DNA of 44,194 nucleotides from Burkholderiaceae bacterium (GCA_021738065.1 JAIPCT010000022.1:1-44194); one strand, 5' to 3'. Counted from the stretch's first letter, positions 32,522 to 41,579 are shown. Program-made: numbers and translations. Notes: a model not told the origin generated them from the letters alone.

Positions 32522-33364
32522 ATGACAAGCTCCGAACAGGAAACCGAGCGGAACATCGATCGGGTTCGGCGCTTTCTCGAGCAGGGATCGGTTGTCGTGC
32601 TGACCGGCGCCGGCTTGAGTACCGCCACTGGCATTCCGGACTATCGCGACCGCGAAGGCAACTGGAAGCAAGCGAAACCCATCGAGCATCAGGACTTCCT
32701 GCGATCCGCGAACCTGCGCCAACGCTACTGGGCGCGCAGTTTTCTGGGCTGGCCGACGGTGGGCCTGGCGCTGCCGACCGCCGGACATCGGGCGTTGGCT
32801 TACCTGGAAAGTCTGGGTCGCGTCGGCCGGGTCGTTACACAGAATGTGGACGGCTTGCAGCAGAAGGCCGGCAGCCATGCGGGGCTTGAGTTCCATGGCG
32901 GCCTGCAACAGGTGGTCTGCCTCACTTGCCGGCGCCGGCATCCGCGCAGTTCGGTTCAGGATTGGATGCGTGAGGCAAATCCGCAAGTGGCGCCTGAACC
33001 GGCACTGCTCGCGCTGGACGGCGACGCCCATGCGGCCGAAAGCGCCTGCCTTGATTTTCGTGTTCCGTCCTGTCCGTCCTGCGCCGGCGTGCTCAAACCC
33101 GATGTCGTGTTTTTTGGCGATTTCGTGCCGCAGGAACGCGTCGCCGTCGCCATCAGCGCCATCGATTCGGCTCACGGCATGCTGGTGGTCGGCTCTTCGT
33201 TGATGGTCTATTCGGGATTCCGCTTTGTGGTGCACGCCCAGCGGCACGCCAAGCCGGTGCTGGCGATCAATCTGGGCAAAACGCGTGCGGACGCGATGTT
33301 CGCGGCAAAAATCGAAACGGACTGCAACAGCTTCCTGGACCGGCTGCGAGAGAAAATGACCTAG
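32522..33364 (+). CDS. Sir2-family NAD-dependent protein deacetylase, class II-like
   Basis: A 280-residue sirtuin: GAGLSTATGIPDYRDREGNW (NAD loop), TQNVDGLQQKAGS, ELHG-type segment EFHGGLQQVVCLTC with the catalytic histidine, two cysteine pairs (CLTC and CPSC) for zinc, KPDVVFFGDFVP and VVGSSLMVYSGF. The GIPDYR and overall length fit class II (SIRT4-like) sirtuins, some of which act as lipoamidases or ADP-ribosyltransferases rather than simple deacetylases. 80 bases after the AhpD-like gene. Confidence 0.92.
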   Translation: MTSSEQETERNIDRVRRFLEQGSVVVLTGAGLSTATGIPDYRDREGNWKQAKPIEHQDFLRSANLRQRYWARSFLGWPTVGLALPTAGHRALAYLESLGRVGRVVTQNVDGLQQKAGSHAGLEFHGGLQQVVCLTCRRRHPRSSVQDWMREANPQVAPEPALLALDGDAHAAESACLDFRVPSCPSCAGVLKPDVVFFGDFVPQERVAVAISAIDSAHGMLVVGSSLMVYSGFRFVVHAQRHAKPVLAINLGKTRADAMFAAKIETDCNSFLDRLREKMT

Positions 33365-33388
33365 CTTTTCGCCGTCAAGCGGCCCGGC

Positions 33389-34069
33389 TCAATACTTCGA
33401 TCCGCCTTGTCCGTAGAAAGGCGGCCAACGCCCGACCAGGCTTTCCAGCAGTTTGAGTTCGTCATCGCCATGGTTGATGACGCCGGCCGGTACCATCATT
33501 TTCGGCATCTTCATGTCGTTGTGAATGTACATCGGCTTGTCGTGATGCTTGGTGCTGTAGGTTTCCCGTTCCTTTGGCGCGGCGCTGGGCGTCAGCTCGA
33601 CGCTGCCATAACAGAGGCAGAAATAGGTTCGCGTCGTCGCTCCGGCGCCTTCGTCCTCGATATAGCAGCCGGTGCCGCGAATGCCGATTGTCGCGGTCGA
33701 TACCTGAATCGTCCGCGCCCCTTTGCCGAATACCGAAAGTATTTTTCCCGTCACCACGCGCATCAGGTTCTGTGCGGTATCGGCGCCGAAACTGACCGTG
33801 GAGTTGTCCCGTTGCAGAAAGGCATCCTGACCGATGACATAGATCGCTTCGCTGTCGCGTCCGGTCGTGATGGTGTCGCCCGGGTTGATGAGTTGGCCTT
33901 CGCGCGCCGGTTTCGAGTTCACGCTCACGCTGCCGCGCATCTTGTGCAAGCCTGGCGCCACCGGCGCGTTGCCGCTGGCCAGGGCGTCGCGTATCAGGCC
34001 GGAGATGCCTGCGGGACCGAGCAGTCCGGCAGCGGCAAGAGCTTTCAGCAAGCGGCGGCGTAGCATCAT
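33389..34069 (-). CDS. FecR-domain protein with Tat-like signal
   Basis: A 226-residue exported protein. The N-terminus MMLRRRLLKALAAAGLLGPAGISG has an arginine-rich, Tat-like signal. The FecR domain is seen in GSVSVNSKPAREGQLINPGDTITTGRDSEAIYVIGQDAFLQRDNSTVSF and VSTATIGIRGTGCYIE; the C-terminal half has CLCYGSVEL and ends near FYGQGGSKY. Stand-alone FecR proteins without a sigma factor or TonB receptor often act as periplasmic scaffold or sensor domains. AGGAGACGCCTC precedes the ATG. It follows the VWA gene by 10 bases, in the same operon. Confidence 0.84.
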   Translation of the reverse strand: MMLRRRLLKALAAAGLLGPAGISGLIRDALASGNAPVAPGLHKMRGSVSVNSKPAREGQLINPGDTITTGRDSEAIYVIGQDAFLQRDNSTVSFGADTAQNLMRVVTGKILSVFGKGARTIQVSTATIGIRGTGCYIEDEGAGATTRTYFCLCYGSVELTPSAAPKERETYSTKHHDKPMYIHNDMKMPKMMVPAGVINHGDDELKLLESLVGRWPPFYGQGGSKY

Positions 34070-34079
34070 GAGGCGTCTC

Positions 34080-35252
34080 CTATTTATTCAGTTGCCGCAT
34101 CGCTGTTTCAAGGCCGGCCAGCGTCAGGGGGTACATGCGGCTGTTGAAAATGGTGCGGATCAACTCGATCGAGTGACGATAGTCCCACAAACGCTCGGGC
34201 TCGGGGTTGAGCCAGACGGCGCGCGGCCACGTGTCGAGCATACGCTGCAACCAGGTCGCGCCGGCTTCTTCGTTCGAATACTCGACCGATCCGCCCGGCT
34301 GCAGTATTTCATACGGGCTCATGGTCGCATCGCCGACCACCACCACCTTGTAGTCCTCGCCGTACTTGTGCATGACGTCCCATAGCGGGAAGCGCTCGCC
34401 ATGGCGGCGCCGGTTGTCCTTCCAGACATAGTCGTAAATGCAGTTGTGGAAGTAGAAATACTCGAGATGCTTGAATTCGCTCTTGGCGGCGGAGAAGAGT
34501 TCTTCGCAGACCTTGATGTGATCGTCCATCGAGCCGCCGATATCGAGAAAAAGCAGCACCTTGACCTTGTTGTGGCGCTCGGGCCGCATTTTGATGTCGA
34601 GCCAGCCGGCATTGCGCGCGGTCCCCGTGATCGTGCCGTCGAGATCGAGTTCGTCCTCGGCACCCTCGCGGGCAAAGCGCCGCAGTCGGCGCAGCGCGAT
34701 CTTGATGTTGCGCGTGCCGAGTTCGACGGTGTCATCGAGATTGCGGTATTCGCGGTTTTCCCAGACCTTGATCGCGGTGCGATTTCCGGCCGACTTGCCG
34801 CCGATGCGAATGCCCTCGGGATGGTAGCCGCCATGACCGAAGGGCGAACTGCCGCCGGTGCCTATCCATTTGCTGCCGCCGGCATGGCGTTCCTTCTGCT
34901 CCTCCAGGCGTTTCTTGAACTCCTCCATCAGCTTGTCCCAGCCGAGCTTTTCCAGCTTGGCTTTTTCCTCGGGCGTCAGATGCTTCTTCATCATCATCTT
35001 CAGCCATTCTTCGGGGATGTCGGCATCGAGTCCCGGGACCTGCTGCACGCCCTTGAAGTATTCACCGAAAGCCTGGTCGAACTTGTCGTAGTGCGTTTCG
35101 TCCTTGACCAGGCAGGTGCGTGCGAGGAAATAGAAGTCGTCGATCGAATTGCTTGCGACGCGTTCCTTCAGGGCTTCCAGCAGCGTCAGGAACTCACGCG
35201 TGGAAACCGGCAGCTTCTTGCTTTTGAGGTGGAGGAAGAAATCGATCAGCAT
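34080..35252 (-). CDS. CoxE-like VWA-domain protein
   Basis: A 390-residue protein. The N-terminal part (LIDFFLHLKSKKLPVSTREFLTLLEALKERV) is typical of CoxE-type proteins; the C-terminal VWA domain begins near 225 with VKVLLFLDIGGSMDDHIKVCEE, whose DIGGSM is the MIDAS metal motif. CoxE/MoxR pairs assemble or insert metal cofactors into enzymes, using VWA and ATPase together. It directly follows moxR; the 39-base space is almost filled by repeat copy F, and there is no Shine-Dalgarno. Confidence 0.9.
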   Translation of the reverse strand: MLIDFFLHLKSKKLPVSTREFLTLLEALKERVASNSIDDFYFLARTCLVKDETHYDKFDQAFGEYFKGVQQVPGLDADIPEEWLKMMMKKHLTPEEKAKLEKLGWDKLMEEFKKRLEEQKERHAGGSKWIGTGGSSPFGHGGYHPEGIRIGGKSAGNRTAIKVWENREYRNLDDTVELGTRNIKIALRRLRRFAREGAEDELDLDGTITGTARNAGWLDIKMRPERHNKVKVLLFLDIGGSMDDHIKVCEELFSAAKSEFKHLEYFYFHNCIYDYVWKDNRRRHGERFPLWDVMHKYGEDYKVVVVGDATMSPYEILQPGGSVEYSNEEAGATWLQRMLDTWPRAVWLNPEPERLWDYRHSIELIRTIFNSRMYPLTLAGLETAMRQLNK

Positions 35253-35253
35253 G

Positions 35254-35278
35254 GAAAGTCGGCGCTGGCGGGACGGCG
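35254..35278 (-). repeat. 25-bp dispersed repeat, copy F (abuts a start codon)
   Basis: On the minus strand: CGCCGT-CCCG-CCAGCGCCGACTTTC, ending one base before the ATG of the CoxE-like gene at 35252. Same sense as the gene it precedes, as for copy E. Confidence 0.82.
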
Positions 35279-35291
35279 ATTCAGCGGCGCT

Positions 35292-36134
35292 TCAACGATT
35301 TTGCCTGGCCATGAAGACGAGGCGTTCGAACAGATGCACATCCTGTTCGTTCTTCAGCAGCGCGCCGGCCAGTGGCGGCACCACGGTCTTGCGGTCTTTC
35401 GAGCGCAGGGCCTCGGGCGGGATGTCTTCGGCGACCAGCAATTTGAGCCAGTCGAGGAGTTCCGAGGTCGAGGGCTTTTTCTTCATGCCCGGCACTTCGC
35501 GCAACTCGAAGAAGACTTCCATCGCTTCCCGCAGCAGGTTCTGCTTCAGTTTCGGGAAATGCACATCGACGATGCGGCCCATGGTTTCCTTGTCCGGAAA
35601 CTTGATGTAGTGGAAGAAGCAGCGACGCAGGAAGGCATCGGGCAGTTCCTTCTCGTTGTTGGAGGTGATGATGACGATCGGGCGTACGGCGGCGCGCACG
35701 GTCTCGCGCGTCTCATAGACGTGAAACTCCATGCGGTCGAGTTCGCGCAGCAGGTCGTTGGGGAATTCGATGTCGGCCTTGTCCACCTCGTCGATCAGGA
35801 TCACCGAGGGTTTGCCCTGCTCGAAGGCCTGCCACAGCACGCCCTTGACGATGTAGTTGGAAATGTCCTTGACCTTCTCGTCGCCGAGCTGCGAATCGCG
35901 CAGGCGCGACACCGCGTCGTATTCGTAGAGGCCCTGCTGCGCCTTGGTGGTGGATTTGATGTGCCACTGCAAGAGCGGCACGCCGAGCGCGCCGGCGACT
36001 TCCTCGGCCAGCATGGTCTTGCCGGTGCCCGGCTCGCCCTTGATCAGCAGCGGGCGTTGCAGGGTGATCGCGGCATTGACCGCCAGCATCAGGTCGGGGG
36101 TGGCAACGTAGGAGTCTGTTCCTTCAAAGCGCAT
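35292..36134 (-). CDS. MoxR-family AAA+ ATPase
   Basis: A 280-residue AAA+ ATPase: LLIKGEPGTGKTMLAEEVA (Walker A), SVILIDEVDKADIEFPNDLL (Walker B), IVIITSNNEKELPDAFLRRCFFHYI (sensor 1 and arginine finger). MoxR ATPases act as chaperones with VWA partners. It pairs with the downstream CoxE-like gene and FecR gene. Substrate unknown. AAAGAGAACCGAC precedes the ATG. Confidence 0.93.
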   Translation of the reverse strand: MRFEGTDSYVATPDLMLAVNAAITLQRPLLIKGEPGTGKTMLAEEVAGALGVPLLQWHIKSTTKAQQGLYEYDAVSRLRDSQLGDEKVKDISNYIVKGVLWQAFEQGKPSVILIDEVDKADIEFPNDLLRELDRMEFHVYETRETVRAAVRPIVIITSNNEKELPDAFLRRCFFHYIKFPDKETMGRIVDVHFPKLKQNLLREAMEVFFELREVPGMKKKPSTSELLDWLKLLVAEDIPPEALRSKDRKTVVPPLAGALLKNEQDVHLFERLVFMARQNR

Positions 36135-36187
36135 GTCGGTTCTCTTTCACAATTGATGCATGGATTATCTCAGAGTAGGCGTTTTGT

Positions 36188-36212
36188 CGCCGTCGCGCCA
36201 GCGCCGACTTTT
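36188..36212 (+). repeat. 25-bp dispersed repeat, copy G
   Basis: CGCCGT-CGCG-CCAGCGCCGACTTTT in the gap between the DUF1841 gene and moxR, both leftward, so it is antisense to them. Confidence 0.85.
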
Positions 36213-36276
36213 GGCGACAGCATGGCGCCCATCGTCGCGGGCCGAGGATGGCGCTGGCACTCGCTTGCATTTGGTG

Positions 36277-36702
36277 TCAGCCAGCGGCGCGCCGGAGACA
36301 GTCGAGATAGGCGTCGCCATCGGGTGGCTGCTTGTTGCGCTGCGCCCGCCAAAGCATTTCGCCCAGGCAGTCGAGCATGGCGTGCAACGCATCGTGCCGG
36401 TCGCCGCGTCGACTCAACAGGCTCTCGAAAGTGGCTCGAACGCCCGGCGGCTGATCGATCGACAACTGTTCTTCTATCGCCAGATGCAGCGACAAGTGCA
36501 GAAAGGGATTGGTCTCGCCCTGTTCCGGCGTCCATTCGCGCGTCAGGGCGTCTTCGGCTTCCAGCAGTGCGTGGTATTCGGGGTGCAGATCGACAAGATC
36601 GGCAGCCAGTATGTCCATCGGCGTGCCGGGCAGCTTGTGGCGTCGCTTGGACCAGGCTTCGATCAGGAACTGCCGGGCCTGGTCACGGCTAGGGTTGAAC
36701 AT
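36277..36702 (-). CDS. DUF1841 family protein
   Basis: A 141-residue protein starting MFNPSRDQARQFLIEAW, with HPEYHALLEAEDALTREWTPEQGETNPFLHLSLHLAIEEQLSIDQPPGVR and a DAYLDCLRR C-terminus. This is the DUF1841 pattern, a family I know mainly from betaproteobacteria, typically beside nth. Function unknown. AAGGAAAAGACCC precedes the ATG. It overlaps the 3' end of nth by 14 bases. Confidence 0.88.
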   Translation of the reverse strand: MFNPSRDQARQFLIEAWSKRRHKLPGTPMDILAADLVDLHPEYHALLEAEDALTREWTPEQGETNPFLHLSLHLAIEEQLSIDQPPGVRATFESLLSRRGDRHDALHAMLDCLGEMLWRAQRNKQPPDGDAYLDCLRRAAG

Positions 36703-37330
36703 GGGTCTTTTCCTTGTAAGCGCACAGGTCACGCAGCGCACAGTGCGGGCAATCAGGCTTGCGCGCCTTGCAGGTGTAGCGACCGTGCAGTATCAGCCAG
36801 TGGTGGGCATGCAGGCGAAATTCGTCCGGCACGACTTTCAGCAGCTTCTGTTCGACTGCCTCGACGGTTTTTCCGGGGGCCAGGCCGGTGCGGTTGCCGA
36901 TGCGAAATATATGCGTGTCGACCGCTATCGTTGGTTCGCCGAAGGCAATGTTGAGGACCACGTTGGCCGTCTTGCGGCCAACGCCAGGCAGGGCTTCGAG
37001 CGCGGCGCGGTCGTGCGGAACCTCGCCGCCGTGACGTTCCAATAGCAGCCGCGACAAGGCGGCGACATTTTTTGCCTTGGTGCGGTACAGGCCGATGGTC
37101 TGGATATAGTCTGCAATGCCTTCCTCGCCCAGCGCGATCATGGCCTGCGGCGTGGGATGTGCGCGGAACAAGGGCCGCGTCGCGCGGTTGACGCCCTTGT
37201 CGGTCGCCTGCGCCGACAGCACCACGGCTACCAGCAATTGGAAGGGTGTCGCGTACTCAAGTTCGCCTTTGGGTTCCGGATTCGCTGCCGCCAGGCGGCT
37301 GAAAAACTCGCGAACTTTCTGCGGACTCAT
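36689..37330 (-). CDS. nth: endonuclease III
   Basis: A 213-residue DNA glycosylase/AP lyase for oxidised pyrimidines. LPGVGRKTANVVLNIAFGEPTIAVDTHIFR carries the catalytic lysine and aspartate; the C-terminal C-x6-C-x2-C-x5-C (CKARKPDCPHCALRDLC) holds a 4Fe-4S cluster. It starts inside the rsxE stop (ATGA), so Nth is made with the Rnf complex, a common arrangement in proteobacteria. Confidence 0.96.
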   Translation of the reverse strand: MSPQKVREFFSRLAAANPEPKGELEYATPFQLLVAVVLSAQATDKGVNRATRPLFRAHPTPQAMIALGEEGIADYIQTIGLYRTKAKNVAALSRLLLERHGGEVPHDRAALEALPGVGRKTANVVLNIAFGEPTIAVDTHIFRIGNRTGLAPGKTVEAVEQKLLKVVPDEFRLHAHHWLILHGRYTCKARKPDCPHCALRDLCAYKEKTHVQP

Positions 37331-38016
37331 GCCGGGGATGAACTCACCGACGCGCCCGGATCGTGGAATAGCTTGTCGCGCATGCGCTGGTTGGCGCGTG
37401 ATTCGAGCCAGTTGCGGCCGGCGATGAGCAGGCCGAGGATGAAGAAAGCCCCCGGCGGCAGCATCGCAATCAGGAAACCAGGATAGTCGGCAGGCAATAG
37501 CTGAATGCCGGACAGCGTCGGGAAAACCATCTCGATGCCGGAGAACAGCGTGCCTTGGCCAATGATCTCGCGCACCGCGCCGAGCAGCGCGATGACCCAG
37601 ATGAAGCCGACGCCCATCATCAGGCCGTCGAGCGTGGACGCGCGCAAACCGTTCTTGGCGGCGAAGGCTTCGACGCGGGCCAGGACGATGCAATTGGTGA
37701 CAATCAGCGGAATGAAGATGCCCAGCACCAGATAGAGATCATGCAGAAAAGCGTTGAACATCAGATCAACCATCGTCACCAGCGCCGCAATGATCAGGAT
37801 GAAGACGGGAATGCGAATTTCATAGGGAATAAAGGCGCGCAGGGCGGAGATGGCGAAATTGGCCAGCATCATGACGAGAATGGTCGCCAGCCCGAGGCTC
37901 ACCGCATTGACAAGATTGGTGCTGATCGCCAGCAAGGGACACAGACCCAGCATCTGCGCAAGAACACTGTTCTGTTTCCATAGGCCGTTCCAGGAAATTT
38001 CCTTGTAGGCGTTCAT
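37327..38016 (-). CDS. rsxE: Rnf/Rsx electron transport complex subunit E
   Basis: A 229-residue inner-membrane protein with about six helices: QMLGLCPLLAISTNLVNAV, VFILIIAALVTMVDL, LGIFIPLIVTNCIVLARVEAFA. It is paralogous to RsxA and opposite to it in topology; the cysteines in the two helices (GLCPLL, TNCIV) bind the shared membrane-embedded Fe-S cluster. Overlaps rsxG and nth by ATGA. Confidence 0.95.
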   Translation of the reverse strand: MNAYKEISWNGLWKQNSVLAQMLGLCPLLAISTNLVNAVSLGLATILVMMLANFAISALRAFIPYEIRIPVFILIIAALVTMVDLMFNAFLHDLYLVLGIFIPLIVTNCIVLARVEAFAAKNGLRASTLDGLMMGVGFIWVIALLGAVREIIGQGTLFSGIEMVFPTLSGIQLLPADYPGFLIAMLPPGAFFILGLLIAGRNWLESRANQRMRDKLFHDPGASVSSSPA

Positions 38017-38717
38017 TGCGGTTTCCCTTCTTCCGTGTATCTGCTGTTTGCCGGCAGGGTGAATAGCCTGTCGCTGCGTTCCAGGGTCCAGGCCAGTGCG
38101 CGACCGCTGGCGTTGGTGACGGCGCGGGCGGAAATGGTGGCGCCGCTCATTTGGTCAAAATGCCCGCCATCCTTCTTGACGCGCCATGACTTCTGCGCGA
38201 CCGTGTCGAAGCCAAGATTGTTGAACTGGGTGATCCACGGCCGGGTCTTGTTGCGGTCCTTTTTGAGATTGATGTAGTCACCCAGGCCCGGCGTCTCCTT
38301 GTGGCTGGTGACGCGCAGGGCGATCAGTTTGCCATCGCTGCCGACCGCCATGATCAAGCCGATCCGGCCCGAATAGCCATCGGCCGCGGCGGCTTCGAGC
38401 ACCAGGGCCACCGGTGCGCCTAGCTTGCGCGCACGCCAGATTCGGGTTTCTTCGTCGAGCCCCAGCATGTCTTGCGGCGGCAGTATGAGCGCATCGGCGG
38501 TCAAGTCGTTGTCATACAGTTCCTGTGGCAATACTTCGCCGATCAAGCGCAGTTTCTCGGCCAGGGCGCTGGCGGCGACATAGGGCGCTGTCGCGCGGTA
38601 AGTGCCCGCCATCAATGCGGTGAAAACCAGGGCGAAAATCAGCATGATGCCTGCCGTGCGCGCGGAAATTCGCAGCACGCTGGATTCCCGTGGAGCGACT
38701 TCGATCGGTTCGCTCAT
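38013..38717 (-). CDS. rsxG: Rnf/Rsx electron transport complex subunit G
   Basis: A 234-residue protein with one N-terminal membrane helix (AGIMLIFALVFTALMAGTY) and a periplasmic FMN domain. The flavin is bonded covalently to the threonine in SGAT (FDQMSGATISARAVT). GYSGRIGLIMAVGSDGKLIALRVTSHKETPGLGD is a typical family segment. Its start overlaps the rsxD stop. Confidence 0.95.
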   Translation of the reverse strand: MSEPIEVAPRESSVLRISARTAGIMLIFALVFTALMAGTYRATAPYVAASALAEKLRLIGEVLPQELYDNDLTADALILPPQDMLGLDEETRIWRARKLGAPVALVLEAAAADGYSGRIGLIMAVGSDGKLIALRVTSHKETPGLGDYINLKKDRNKTRPWITQFNNLGFDTVAQKSWRVKKDGGHFDQMSGATISARAVTNASGRALAWTLERSDRLFTLPANSRYTEEGKPQ

Positions 38718-39733
38718 CAGGCGCCCCCGTCTTTTTGCTTGCGGCCGAACACCGGCGGCTGGGTATAGCGGTCGATCAGGGGCGCGGCGATATTCATCAG
38801 CAGCACCGCGAAGGCGATGCCATCCGGATAGGCGCCGAAACTGCGGATGATCCAGGTCAGCACCGCAACGCCGGCAGCAAAGATCAGCTTGCCTTTGGGT
38901 GTGGTCGCCCCGGAAACCGGATCGGTGACAATGAAGAAGGCGGCCAGCATGGCCCCACCGGTAAACAAATGCAAGCCGGGGCCGGCGAATCGGGTCGGAT
39001 CGTACAGGCCGAAAGTCGCCGATATGGCCAACAACATGGCGAGGAACGCGACAGGCATGTGCCAGGTGATGATGCGCTGTTGCAGCAGCCAGAGGCCCCC
39101 CGTCAGGTAGCCGAGTGCGACCCACTCCCAGCCGCGACCACCGATGTTGCCGAAGGTGGCATTGCTGCCGAGCAGGCCGGCGATCATCCTTCGCTGTTCG
39201 GGGTCGCGCAGGACGGTGCGGAGTGCGTCAAGCGGCGTGGCCATGGTGATTGCATCGAGCTGGCGGGCGCCAAAAATGGCCTGCCATTGCGCGGCAAAAT
39301 CTGTAAACCCCGCCGCCGGCCACTGTGACATGAGCTGGGGATAGGCCACGATCATCAGCGCAAACGCCACCATGGCCGGGTTGAAGGGATTCTGCCCCAA
39401 GCCGCCATAAAGGTGCTTCACGACAATGATCGCGAGCAGGGTGCCAAGCACTGTCAGCCACCAGGGCGCGATTGAAGGAAAGGTCAAGGCGATCAGCCAG
39501 GCCGTGACCAGCGCCGATCCGTCGGTGAGAAAGATTTTTAGGGGTTTCTTGCGCAGGTAGAGGATCAGCGCTTCGGCGGCAAGTGCTGTTACCGACGTCA
39601 GCGCGATCTGCACCAGGATCGCGGGGCCAAAGAACCAGACGTAGGCGGCGATTCCCGGCAACAGCGCGAGCAGCACGCGCAGCATGACCGATTGCACGCT
39701 GGCTGGTTTTAGTAGGTAGGGCGAATTGGTCAC
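38717..39733 (-). CDS. rsxD: Rnf/Rsx electron transport complex subunit D
   Basis: A 338-residue membrane protein with about nine helices. The covalent flavin threonine is in ITMATPLDALR. LTDGSALVTAWLIALTFPSIAPWW, GGLGQNPFNPAMVAFAL and FFIVTDPVSGATTPKG are characteristic. I choose the GTG at 39733 (MTNSPYLLKPASVQ), which begins where RnfD proteins normally start; the frame stays open upstream to 39970 but that would overlap rsxC. The 175-base gap to rsxC is unusually long. Confidence 0.9.
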   Translation of the reverse strand: MTNSPYLLKPASVQSVMLRVLLALLPGIAAYVWFFGPAILVQIALTSVTALAAEALILYLRKKPLKIFLTDGSALVTAWLIALTFPSIAPWWLTVLGTLLAIIVVKHLYGGLGQNPFNPAMVAFALMIVAYPQLMSQWPAAGFTDFAAQWQAIFGARQLDAITMATPLDALRTVLRDPEQRRMIAGLLGSNATFGNIGGRGWEWVALGYLTGGLWLLQQRIITWHMPVAFLAMLLAISATFGLYDPTRFAGPGLHLFTGGAMLAAFFIVTDPVSGATTPKGKLIFAAGVAVLTWIIRSFGAYPDGIAFAVLLMNIAAPLIDRYTQPPVFGRKQKDGGA

Positions 39734-39908
39734 AAAGGGCTCGAAGATTTGTTCAAGGTGAATAAAATTTGATTGGAACGCCGGCTGATCGTCGAACAAA
39801 GCGAGCAAATTGGCTGCCCCCTTTTCGCGGGGGATGGGTGGCGACGTGAACTTTTGCAGCCTGTACCTTGTTTCATCGTCAGGGGTGGCGTTGGTCGCTG
39901 CATTTGCC

Positions 39909-41579
39909 TTAGTCGTCCTGGCGCAGATGTGGTTTCGCCATTTCGCGAATCTCGGCTCGGCGCTGCTCAATTGCGGTGATTTCAGCCAGCTGTTCGGGTG
40001 TCAAGTCGGCCGTGTTTTCGGGCTGCGTCTCGACTTGCTGCGCGCGTACGCGCTCCAGCGCGGCGGCGATCAGCGCCTTTTTGGCGTCTTCCTCGGGTGA
40101 GGTGACGGGGTTATCCGTTTCGGTGGGTGCAGTCGCTGCCTTCTGGCGGCCGGCGGCGGTCTTGGCCGCCAGTTTGGCGGCTTTTTCAAGTTTTTCCCGC
40201 TCTTCCCGGGCGAGGCGGAACTCGTAACGCTCGCGCGCGATGTCGGCGGCGGCTTTTTCTTTCTCTCGAGCCCAGATTTCGCCTTTGGCAAAGCGGAAGT
40301 AGTCGACCAGGGGGATGCGCGATGGACAAACGTAGGAGCAGCAACCGCATTCGATGCAATCGAACAGCTTGTATTCCTGTGCCTTGCCGAAAATTCTGGC
40401 CCGGCTGAACCAGTACAGCTCAAAGGGCTGTAGCTCCGCCGGGCAGGCCAGGGCGCAGGCGCCACAGCGAATGCAGGGCATTTCCGGCGGGGGCGGCGGA
40501 AACAGCGCGGGAGATCCGGCCAGAATGCAATTGGTGCCCTTGACCACGGGATTGTCGAGGCTCAGCAGGGTGACGCCCATCATGGGGCCGCCCATCAGAT
40601 ACCGATCGGTATCCGCGCGTGGTTCGGCCAGCGCAAGCAGTTCGCCGATTGGCGTGCCGATCCGGACCTCGAAATTTCCCGGTTTGGCCATGTTGCCGCT
40701 AAGCGTGAGTACCCTCGATATCAGCGGCTCGCCGTGAGTGATCGCGCGATACACCGCATGCGCGGAGCCGACATTGAAACACTGAACGCCGTAGTGGGTG
40801 CCAAGCTTGCCATAGGGAATCTCGATGCCGGTTAGCACCCGGATCAGCTGTTTCTCGCCGCCGGCGGGATAGCGCGTTGGCACTGGCACGACCTCGACTT
40901 CGGGTTCCGCGAGTTTTTCCGCGGCGGCGCGCATTGATGCGACAGCCTGCGGTTTGTTGTCCTCGATGCCGACCAGAATGCGGCGGGCGCCGGTAACGTG
41001 GCGCATGATCAAAGCGCCGGCCAGGATCATGTCCGCGCGCTCCCGCATCAGGCGGTCATCGCAGGTGATCCAGGGTTCGCACTCGGCACCGTTGAGGATC
41101 AGAGTCTCGATACCTTTCTCGCCCGGGCCGAGTTTGACATGGCTGGGAAAACCCGCGCCGCCGAGGCCGACAATTCCGCTATCGCGCAAGTAGTTGCGCG
41201 TTTGTTCCGCTGTGGCGCTCCGATAGTCGAAAGGTTTCAGTTCAATCCAGCGATCATTTCCGTCCGGATCGATAACGATACTGGGCGCCGGCAAGCCCGA
41301 TGGATGCGGCACCGGTTGCGGTTCAATGGCGCGCACCGTTCCCGAAGTGGGCGCATGGACGGCGGTGCCCATCGGGCCTTCTGCCGCTGCGATCATTTCG
41401 CCCTTCAGAACTATCTGGCCGGGCTCGACCAGGCAGTGCGCCATGGCGCGGGCACTCTGGCGCAGGGGAATGATCAGCTGCGACGGCAGCGGTGCCACGA
41501 CAATCGGCGTGTTGGCCGATTCATCCTTGTGAGAGGCGGGTTTGACGCCACCCTTGAAGTTGAACAGTTTGGAGATCAT
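39909..41579 (-). CDS. rsxC: Rnf/Rsx electron transport complex subunit C
   Basis: A 556-residue peripheral subunit that receives electrons from [23 protein letters not shown] at the start, [13 protein letters not shown] and [21 protein letters not shown] (nucleotide/FMN binding) and two 4Fe-4S motifs ([24 protein letters not shown]) near 370-420. The C-terminal 100 residues are a charged coiled-coil tail, shorter than in E. coli. Start overlaps the rsxB stop by ATGA. Confidence 0.95.
   Translation of the reverse strand: MISKLFNFKGGVKPASHKDESANTPIVVAPLPSQLIIPLRQSARAMAHCLVEPGQIVLKGEMIAAAEGPMGTAVHAPTSGTVRAIEPQPVPHPSGLPAPSIVIDPDGNDRWIELKPFDYRSATAEQTRNYLRDSGIVGLGGAGFPSHVKLGPGEKGIETLILNGAECEPWITCDDRLMRERADMILAGALIMRHVTGARRILVGIEDNKPQAVASMRAAAEKLAEPEVEVVPVPTRYPAGGEKQLIRVLTGIEIPYGKLGTHYGVQCFNVGSAHAVYRAITHGEPLISRVLTLSGNMAKPGNFEVRIGTPIGELLALAEPRADTDRYLMGGPMMGVTLLSLDNPVVKGTNCILAGSPALFPPPPPEMPCIRCGACALACPAELQPFELYWFSRARIFGKAQEYKLFDCIECGCCSYVCPSRIPLVDYFRFAKGEIWAREKEKAAADIARERYEFRLAREEREKLEKAAKLAAKTAAGRQKAATAPTETDNPVTSPEEDAKKALIAAALERVRAQQVETQPENTADLTPEQLAEITAIEQRRAEIREMAKPHLRQDD

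Noticed and set aside
33367..33376. TTCGCCGTCA, similar to the start of the dispersed repeat
   Set aside because: Only the first six bases match; the CCAGCGCCGACTTT part is absent.
34401..36692. A rightward open frame of about 760 codons opposite coxE and moxR
   Set aside because: The reverse strand encodes two recognised proteins with motifs; the rightward translation is compositionally biased and matches nothing.
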